9,250 nt of DNA from an uncultured Terriglobus sp. (GTDB lineage: Bacteria > Acidobacteriota > Terriglobia > Terriglobales > Acidobacteriaceae), in NCBI GenBank assembly GCA_937871605.1, contig CALMRM010000248.1, positions 993 through 10,242 of the forward strand, given 5' to 3'. The position numbers were made by a program, and so were the translations under genes. Positions 5,255-9,250 of this stretch are shown here, piece after piece. Position 1 is the first letter of the stretch; the number at the start of each line of letters is the position of its first letter. The notes below the pieces were generated by a model that was not told the DNA's origin, searched no databases, and worked only from the letters and a program-made list of their open reading frames with translations.

Positions 5255-7291
5255 ATGGCAACCGATGTCGTCATGCCCCAGATGGGCGAATCCATCACCG
5301 AAGGCACCCTGACCAAATGGCTTAAGCAGGTGGGCGACAGCATTGCGCGCGACGAACCGCTTTTTGAGATCTCGACCGACAAGGTGGACGCAGAGATTCC
5401 GTCGCCTTCCGCCGGCGTTTTGAAGGAGATCAAGGTGCAGGAGGGCGCGACCGTCGCTATCAACTCCATCGTTGCCGTTCTGGATGCAGAGGGCAGCGCG
5501 CCTGCAGCCCCGGCCGCAGCCGCGCCCGTGGCAGAAGCGCCAAAGGTTGAGGCAGCACCCGCTCCTGCTGCTCCTGCAGCTGCCGGCACGGACGTGCTGA
5601 TGCCGCAGATGGGCGAGTCCATCACGGAAGGTACCATCACCAAGTGGCTGAAGAAGGTTGGCGATACGGTGCAGCGTGACGAGCCGATCTTTGAGATTTC
5701 GACCGACAAGGTGGACGCGGAGATTCCTTCGCCAACCTCCGGCACACTGACTGAGATTAGGGCCAAGGAAGGCGAGACCGTCAGCATCAATACCGTCGTC
5801 GCGGTTATCGGCGGTGCAGCCGCCGCACCTGCGGCAGCCGCAGCCGCCAGTGCCCCGGCAAGCCAGGTCGCTGCTCCGGCTGCTTCTGCTCCCGCGGCAG
5901 GCCCGGCCACGGAAGTCACCATGCCCCAGATGGGTGAGTCCATCACAGAAGGCACGATCACCAAGTGGCTGAAGAAGGTAGGCGACAGCGTCCAGCGTGA
6001 TGAGCCGATCTTTGAGATTTCAACGGACAAGGTGGATGCAGAAATACCTTCGCCGGCTGCGGGGACGCTGACCGAAATTCGCGCGAAGGAAGGCGAAACC
6101 GTCGCGATCAACACCGTGGTTGCAATCCTCGGCGGCGCAGCAGGTGCCTCTGCGTCTGCACCGCAGGCCAGCGCACCGGCTGCAACACAGCAGGCCGCTC
6201 CGGTTCAGGCGCAGCCTGCTGCTGCATCCACGGGCGAAGCGCCGCGCTCGTCGCCGCTTGTTCGCAAGATGGCAAAGGACAACGGCGTAGACCTTGCCTC
6301 CGCAGGCATAGCGGGTAGCGGCTCAGCAGGGCGCGTAACCAAGAACGACATGGCCGCTTACCTACAGAATGGCGGCAAGCCCGCTGCATCCGCACAGCCT
6401 GCAGCAGCGGCTGCCAGCCCGGTCAGTGCCACGCCGTCAGTCCCGGGCACACCGTCGCACAGCATCGGCCAGGTCACCTCTGGCGCTGGAACGCAGATCT
6501 CGTCTGCCAAGCCGGAAGCGTCCGCGGCACAGTCCGCACCCGCTACCACGGCTCCGGCCAAGGCAGCCGCCGCGCCCGCACCTGTGCTGGGCGAGGTGGT
6601 GCCCATGTCGAAGATGCGCTCCATCATCGCCAAGCGCATGGTCGAGTCAAAGCAGACCTCCGCACACGTCCATACTGTCTTCAAGGTGGACATGACGCGC
6701 ATCGTCCGCCTGCGCGAGAAGGAAAAGAACAAGTACGAGCAGCGCAACGGCGTAAAGCTCACCTTCATGCCCTTCATCACGCGCGCCACGGTAGAGGCGC
6801 TACGCAAGCACCCCATTGTGAACGCCGCGGTCGAGGGCGGGAACATTCGCTACAACGGCAACATCAATATCGGCATTGCGGTGGCGCTGGACTGGGGCCT
6901 GATCGTTCCCGTCATCAAGCAGCTTGAGGAGAAAAACTTCCTCGGCATCGCGCGCGGCATTGTGGACGTGGCCGACCGCGCCCGCAACAAGAAGCTGGCC
7001 CCCGATGAGGTCGCAGGCGGCACCTTCACGCTCACCAACTCCGGTATCTTCGGCGAGCAGTTCGGCACACCCGTCATCAACCAACCGCAGGTGGCCATCC
7101 TGGGCATCGGCGGCCTGAATAAAGAGCCGCTGGTCATCCAGGACAAGGACGGCGCGGACGTCATCGCCATCCGCTCCATCCAACGCTTCACGCTAGGCTT
7201 CGATCACCGCATCATCGACGGCTCTGACGCAGGCAAGTTCATGACCGACTTCAAGAACGTGCTGGAGAACTGGTCGGAAGACATCGGCTAA
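5255..7291 (+). CDS. sucB: Dihydrolipoyllysine acyltransferase (E2) with three lipoyl domains, probably 2-oxoglutarate dehydrogenase E2
   Basis: E2 core of a 2-oxoacid dehydrogenase complex; it passes the acyl group from E1 to CoA by swinging lipoyl arms. The product is 678 residues, long for the family because it carries three lipoyl domains (about 3-79, 112-188, 219-295), each with the DKVD hairpin holding lipoyl lysines K43, K152 and K259. A peripheral-subunit-binding domain follows (about 332-370, SSPLVRKMAKDNGVDLASAG), then the catalytic acyltransferase domain (about 446-678) with the active-site motif HRIIDG (H651, D655). Ala/Pro-rich linkers join the parts. EISTDKVDAEIPSP and the overall plan favour the succinyltransferase (SucB) type described in Actinobacteria and Acidobacteria, but a branched-chain or pyruvate E2 cannot be excluded, because no E1 gene is in the window. 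LipB is encoded just upstream. Confidence 0.92.
   Translation: MATDVVMPQMGESITEGTLTKWLKQVGDSIARDEPLFEISTDKVDAEIPSPSAGVLKEIKVQEGATVAINSIVAVLDAEGSAPAAPAAAAPVAEAPKVEAAPAPAAPAAAGTDVLMPQMGESITEGTITKWLKKVGDTVQRDEPIFEISTDKVDAEIPSPTSGTLTEIRAKEGETVSINTVVAVIGGAAAAPAAAAAASAPASQVAAPAASAPAAGPATEVTMPQMGESITEGTITKWLKKVGDSVQRDEPIFEISTDKVDAEIPSPAAGTLTEIRAKEGETVAINTVVAILGGAAGASASAPQASAPAATQQAAPVQAQPAAASTGEAPRSSPLVRKMAKDNGVDLASAGIAGSGSAGRVTKNDMAAYLQNGGKPAASAQPAAAAASPVSATPSVPGTPSHSIGQVTSGAGTQISSAKPEASAAQSAPATTAPAKAAAAPAPVLGEVVPMSKMRSIIAKRMVESKQTSAHVHTVFKVDMTRIVRLREKEKNKYEQRNGVKLTFMPFITRATVEALRKHPIVNAAVEGGNIRYNGNINIGIAVALDWGLIVPVIKQLEEKNFLGIARGIVDVADRARNKKLAPDEVAGGTFTLTNSGIFGEQFGTPVINQPQVAILGIGGLNKEPLVIQDKDGADVIAIRSIQRFTLGFDHRIIDGSDAGKFMTDFKNVLENWSEDIG
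5261..5491 (+). repeat. Lipoyl-domain repeat 1 of E2
   Basis: First of three in-frame repeats of 77 codons. By direct count it shares 57 of 77 residues with repeat 3. It carries lipoyl lysine K43. It is the most diverged copy, especially after the lysine hairpin. Confidence 0.85.
5588..5818 (+). repeat. Lipoyl-domain repeat 2 of E2
   Basis: Second 77-codon repeat, carrying lipoyl lysine K152. It is identical to repeat 3 at 69 of 77 residues by direct count, which points to a later duplication or to gene conversion between these two copies. Confidence 0.85.
5909..6139 (+). repeat. Lipoyl-domain repeat 3 of E2
   Basis: Third 77-codon repeat, carrying lipoyl lysine K259, exactly the same length as repeats 1 and 2. 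An Ala/Pro/Gln-rich linker joins it to the subunit-binding domain. Confidence 0.85.
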
Positions 7292-7294
7292 GTC

Positions 7295-7735
7295 GTGAGC
7301 AATGAGTCGCTACCTAAGCCTGACGAGATCGAAGACCGTCTGGCGGCGCTTAGGGAGCGGCTTTTCGCTCTGCCCTTGCCGAAAGCCTCTGAACCCGCGG
7401 ATCTGGGTACAGCCATGCTGAATCGTGCCGTGGTTCGCTTGGCTCGCGATTACGATTTTGCTGCGCTGGATGAGTTCAGCGCTCCATTTACTGTTCGCCC
7501 GGATGGTAGGCAAGGGCGGATCGATTGAGTCCTGAAGCAGCGTACGCCACCGCTGCGCATAGCCATCGAGATCGACCGTGCAAACAAGCGCTGGTCGCTC
7601 GAGAAACTGGTTCGGGCACAGCAGCAAGGCTTCATCGCCATCTGGGTACGCTGGAGAAGCCCTGTGCGCATCGCCGTGCCGAGTACAGTCCACCTCATCA
7701 ATCTCTTCAGGCGCATCCAGCGTCCTTCCGCCTAG
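7295..7735 (+). pseudogene. Unrecognised gene interrupted by one in-frame TGA
   Basis: A GTG at 7295, three bases after the E2 stop, opens a 77-residue frame (MSNESLPKPDEIEDRLAALRERLFALPLPK...) that ends at TGA 7526-7528. The same frame then continues open for 68 codons to TAG 7733-7735. It reads VLKQRTPPLRIAIEIDRANKRW and IAIWVRWRSPVRIAVP, a protein-like sequence with about three quarters of third positions G or C, clearly higher than in the neighbouring frames. This suggests one gene of about 146 codons broken by a nonsense mutation or a sequencing error, or two adjacent short genes, the second lacking an obvious start. No Shine-Dalgarno sequence precedes the GTG, so translation would depend on coupling to E2. 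The family is not recognised. The long minus-strand frame across the same bases looks like a shadow. Confidence 0.5.
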
Positions 7736-7763
7736 TACTGTCCAGTAACAACTCTCACAAATG

Positions 7764-7826
7764 TGTTGCAACATAGGTGCACCCGTGCAGTAAAGTTGCA
7801 TCCATTCCGTTGGAGGATGTGCACAT
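7764..7826 (+). promoter_or_regulatory. TGCA-centred palindrome cluster before the H1-like gene
   Basis: Three perfect palindromes centred on TGCA precede or overlap the start: TGTTGCAACA (7764-7773), GGTGCACC (7776-7783) and ATGTGCACAT (7817-7826, covering the first bases of the ATG). Two more TGCA tetramers lie at 7786-7789 and 7797-7800. A weak promoter could be TTGCAA (7766-7771) with TAAAGT (7791-7796), although the spacing of 19 is long. It may be the operator of this gene; the binding protein is unknown. Confidence 0.35.
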
Positions 7827-8556
7827 GGCGCTGTCGAAGACAACGAAGGATCACGACGAAATCAAGCAGTGGGCGGAGTCGCGCGGCGCGGTTCCCGGCG
7901 AGGTGGAAGCGACCGAAAGCAAGGGTGCACCGGGCATTCTGCGCTTTATGTTCCCCAAGGCGCCAAACCACAACGATGGTGCACTGAAAGAGATCGAGTG
8001 GGACGAGTTTTTCGAGAAGTTTGATAGCAGCGGCCTGGAGCTGCTGTACCAGGATGTGACGGTCGAGGGTGCCGAGAGCAACTTCAACAAGCTCATCTAC
8101 CCGGAAAACGAGAGCTCGAGCGTGAAGAAGGGGGCCAAGAAGTCTTCCGCAAAGAAGACCTCCTCTAAAACATCGACCGGCAAGGCACCCGCAAAGAAGA
8201 CCGCAGACACGAAGGCTCCCGCCAAAGCCGTAAAAACGACTGCAACGAAGACGGCTGCGAAGACAACAGCGGCAAAGAAGACCGCCGTTAAGGCCGCTCC
8301 GATCAAGGCTGCGAAAACGGCTTCGGCCAAGAAGACAACTGCAGCAAAGAAGAGTGCACCGGCGAAGCAAGCGGCGCCAGCGAAGAACTTAACTGTGAAG
8401 AAAACAGCCGTGAAGACGGTTGCCAAGAACTCGAGCGGCAAGGCACCCGCGACCAAGTCTGCCGCGAAGAAACCTTCGGCAAAGAAGGCTCCTGCCAAGA
8501 AGACAGCTGCTGCCAAGAAGCAGGCCGCCGTGGCGATCGCGAAGCGCGGCAGGTAG
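7825..8556 (+). CDS. Conserved small domain fused to a histone-H1-like Lys/Ala-rich tail
   Basis: The product is 243 residues in two parts. Residues 1-99 (MALSKTTKDHDEIKQWAESRG..., then EIEWDEFFEKFDSSGLELLYQ and ESNFNKLIYPE) match a small conserved bacterial protein of about 90-100 residues that is often labelled, with no catalytic support, '1,4-alpha-glucan branching enzyme'. Residues 100-243 are a low-complexity tail of repeated AKK, KKTA and APAKK units with only one acidic residue, no aromatic residues and several prolines, like the tails of histone H1 and bacterial H1-like proteins. Such a tail should bind DNA or other polyanions, so a nucleoid-associated role is likely but inferred. The ATG at 7825 is set by GGAGG (7812-7816) at 8 nt. 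A hairpin terminator follows 22 nt after the stop. Confidence 0.8.
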   Translation: MALSKTTKDHDEIKQWAESRGAVPGEVEATESKGAPGILRFMFPKAPNHNDGALKEIEWDEFFEKFDSSGLELLYQDVTVEGAESNFNKLIYPENESSSVKKGAKKSSAKKTSSKTSTGKAPAKKTADTKAPAKAVKTTATKTAAKTTAAKKTAVKAAPIKAAKTASAKKTTAAKKSAPAKQAAPAKNLTVKKTAVKTVAKNSSGKAPATKSAAKKPSAKKAPAKKTAAAKKQAAVAIAKRGR

Positions 8557-8578
8557 TCTGTCGGCTTTATTCACAGCC

Positions 8579-8604
8579 AGAGACCGGGTATTTGCCCGGT
8601 CTCT
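8579..8604 (+). terminator. Strong hairpin between convergent genes, probable bidirectional terminator
   Basis: AGAGACCGGG (8579-8588) and CCCGGTCTCT (8595-8604) form a perfect 10-bp GC-rich stem with a 6-nt loop. It lies 22 bp after the H1-like stop and 9 bp after the end of the minus-strand Hsp70-like gene. The following plus-strand bases (CCCTTTG) hold only a short T run and the minus strand has none, so termination may be imperfect. Confidence 0.7.
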
Positions 8605-8613
8605 CCCTTTGCG

Positions 8614-9250
8614 CTAAACGCCGTGCCCTTGCGCCATCAAAGCCAGCCCGTGCGCCACGGACGTGAATACATCGCCGGTCGTGACACGCTCCTCACCAAA
8701 GCGCGTCGTAAAAACTCGACGCACGGCGGGTACCAGCGACGTGCCGCCGGTGAGGAACACCTGGTCCACGGCGTGATCTTGCATGCCGGTTTGTTCCATC
8801 AAGACGCGCAGGCTATGCTCCATGCGTTGCAGTTCGGGGGCAATCCAGCTTTCGAAGTCCGCGCGGAGCACAGGTGCACGCAGCTGTAGCAGATCGGCAT
8901 CTAGTACGAATTCGGCCTCACTCTGCGCTGACAGCGCGATCTTGAGTTGCTGAACTGCACTGTGCAGGCGGTAGCCCAAATCGTGCTGGACGAGTGTGGT
9001 CAGCGCGGCGATCTTTTCCGGCTCCAGCGCGCGCTTGTGGGTGGTGCGCAGCATTTCCATGACGGCGTGCGTCTGTAGGAACGAGAGTGTGTGCCAGCGC
9101 TCCAGGTTGCTGTAGACCCAGGCGGGCAGCGCGGGCAACACCTTACTGAGCGAGCGGGCCATGCTGTTGGACCCAAGCGCGGGCGACACCAGGTGGCGGA
9201 CGATCTTTGCGTCAAAGCTGTCGCCTGCCAGGCCCACGCCGGTGGTACCC
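8614..9250 (-). CDS. Hsp70-family protein, YegD-like (C-terminal part; 5' end outside window)
   Basis: The minus-strand frame enters from the right edge and runs 212 codons to a TAG at 8614-8616. It is part of the actin-like ATPase fold of the Hsp70 superfamily. Its first residues read GTTGVGLAGDSFDAKIVRHL, equivalent to the G-G-x-D-F-D segment of DnaK that follows the second phosphate loop. Near the end, VDQVFLTGGTSLVPAVRRVF is the adenosine-binding GGxS/T motif, followed by TGDVFTSVAHGLALMA. The protein stops soon after this motif, so it lacks a DnaK-type substrate-binding domain, as in YegD-like chaperone relatives. A GTG at 9237 is an internal valine, not the start, since the conserved frame continues upstream of it. 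It is convergent with the H1-like gene. Confidence 0.85.
   Translation of the reverse strand, partial: GTTGVGLAGDSFDAKIVRHLVSPALGSNSMARSLSKVLPALPAWVYSNLERWHTLSFLQTHAVMEMLRTTHKRALEPEKIAALTTLVQHDLGYRLHSAVQQLKIALSAQSEAEFVLDADLLQLRAPVLRADFESWIAPELQRMEHSLRVLMEQTGMQDHAVDQVFLTGGTSLVPAVRRVFTTRFGEERVTTGDVFTSVAHGLALMAQGHGV

Noticed and set aside
5089..6114. Long minus-strand open frame (341 codons) opposite the E2 lipoyl domains
   Set aside because: It mirrors the GC-rich repeated E2 codons, is made of Ala/Gly/Ser/Thr repeats that echo the three lipoyl domains, and matches no protein type; E2 on the plus strand is certain.
5255..6139. Tandem DNA repeats as a mobile or CRISPR-like array
   Set aside because: The three 231-bp units are in-frame lipoyl domains separated by Ala/Pro linkers, fully explained by the E2 protein.
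7526..7556. Selenocysteine recoding at the TGA
   Set aside because: The 6-bp stem is short, the flanking residues (RID before, VLKQ after) have no redox motif, and nonsense mutation or base error is simpler; kept only as an option within the finding.
7310..7843. Minus-strand open frame of 177 codons after E2
   Set aside because: Its third codon positions coincide with first positions of the plus-strand frame and are less GC-rich; no ribosome-binding site or recognisable motif was seen.
7825..8121. Annotation as 1,4-alpha-glucan branching enzyme
   Set aside because: The domain is about 99 residues and has no glycoside hydrolase family 13 catalytic motifs; the label is a known database error carried over by similarity.
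7732..8516. Minus-strand frames rich in Leu/Arg/Cys/Gly or in Ala/Phe/Val opposite the H1-like gene
   Set aside because: They are reverse readings of the AAG/GCC-rich Lys/Ala tail and resemble low-complexity shadow sequence.

Overview
The window is about 9.25 kb of GC-rich bacterial chromosome, roughly 60% G+C, with frequent GTG and TTG starts. The gene content (a three-lipoyl-domain E2, LipB beside E2, a DUF1684 lipoprotein and a Lys/Ala-rich H1-like protein) suggests an acidobacterium of the Terriglobus/Granulicella/Edaphobacter type. That placement is inferred from gene content, not from a marker gene.

Layout, left to right. Positions 2-118 look like the C-terminal end of a membrane protein cut by the window edge. 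A palindrome-rich leader precedes lpdA (dihydrolipoyl dehydrogenase, E3; 218-1636). Eleven bases after lpdA, on the same strand, lie two short toxin-antitoxin modules in tandem: hicB-hicA (1648-2060) and a VapB-like antitoxin with a PIN-domain toxin (2116-2801). The second module carries a perfect 12-bp inverted repeat over its start. Two minus-strand genes follow: an AHSA1/SRPBCC protein (2851-3333) and a DUF1684 lipoprotein (3399-4343). lipB (octanoyltransferase, 4388-5146) diverges from the lipoprotein gene across only about 44 bp. A promoter with a TATAAT -10 box then drives the E2 acyltransferase gene (5255-7291). Next comes an unrecognised reading frame broken by one in-frame TGA (7295-7735), then a plus-strand gene for a small conserved domain fused to a histone-H1-like tail (7825-8556). 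A strong hairpin separates it from the convergent 3' part of an Hsp70/YegD-like gene (8614-9250), which runs off the right edge.

Core theme. E3 (lpdA), the octanoyl transferase that starts lipoylation (lipB) and a lipoyl-bearing E2 form a lipoate/2-oxoacid-dehydrogenase neighbourhood. It is split by a 2.7-kb block of accessory genes (two TA modules, SRPBCC, DUF1684). LipB would attach octanoyl groups to the three lipoyl lysines of E2, lipoyl synthase (not in the window) would convert them to lipoyl, and LpdA would reoxidise the dihydrolipoyl arms.

I found no clearly undescribed system. The items most worth checking are the interrupted gene after E2, the H1-tail fusion with its TGCA-rich leader, the double dyad over the vapB start, and the tandem TA modules inside a central-metabolism locus. 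No tRNA, rRNA, CRISPR array or insertion sequence is visible.
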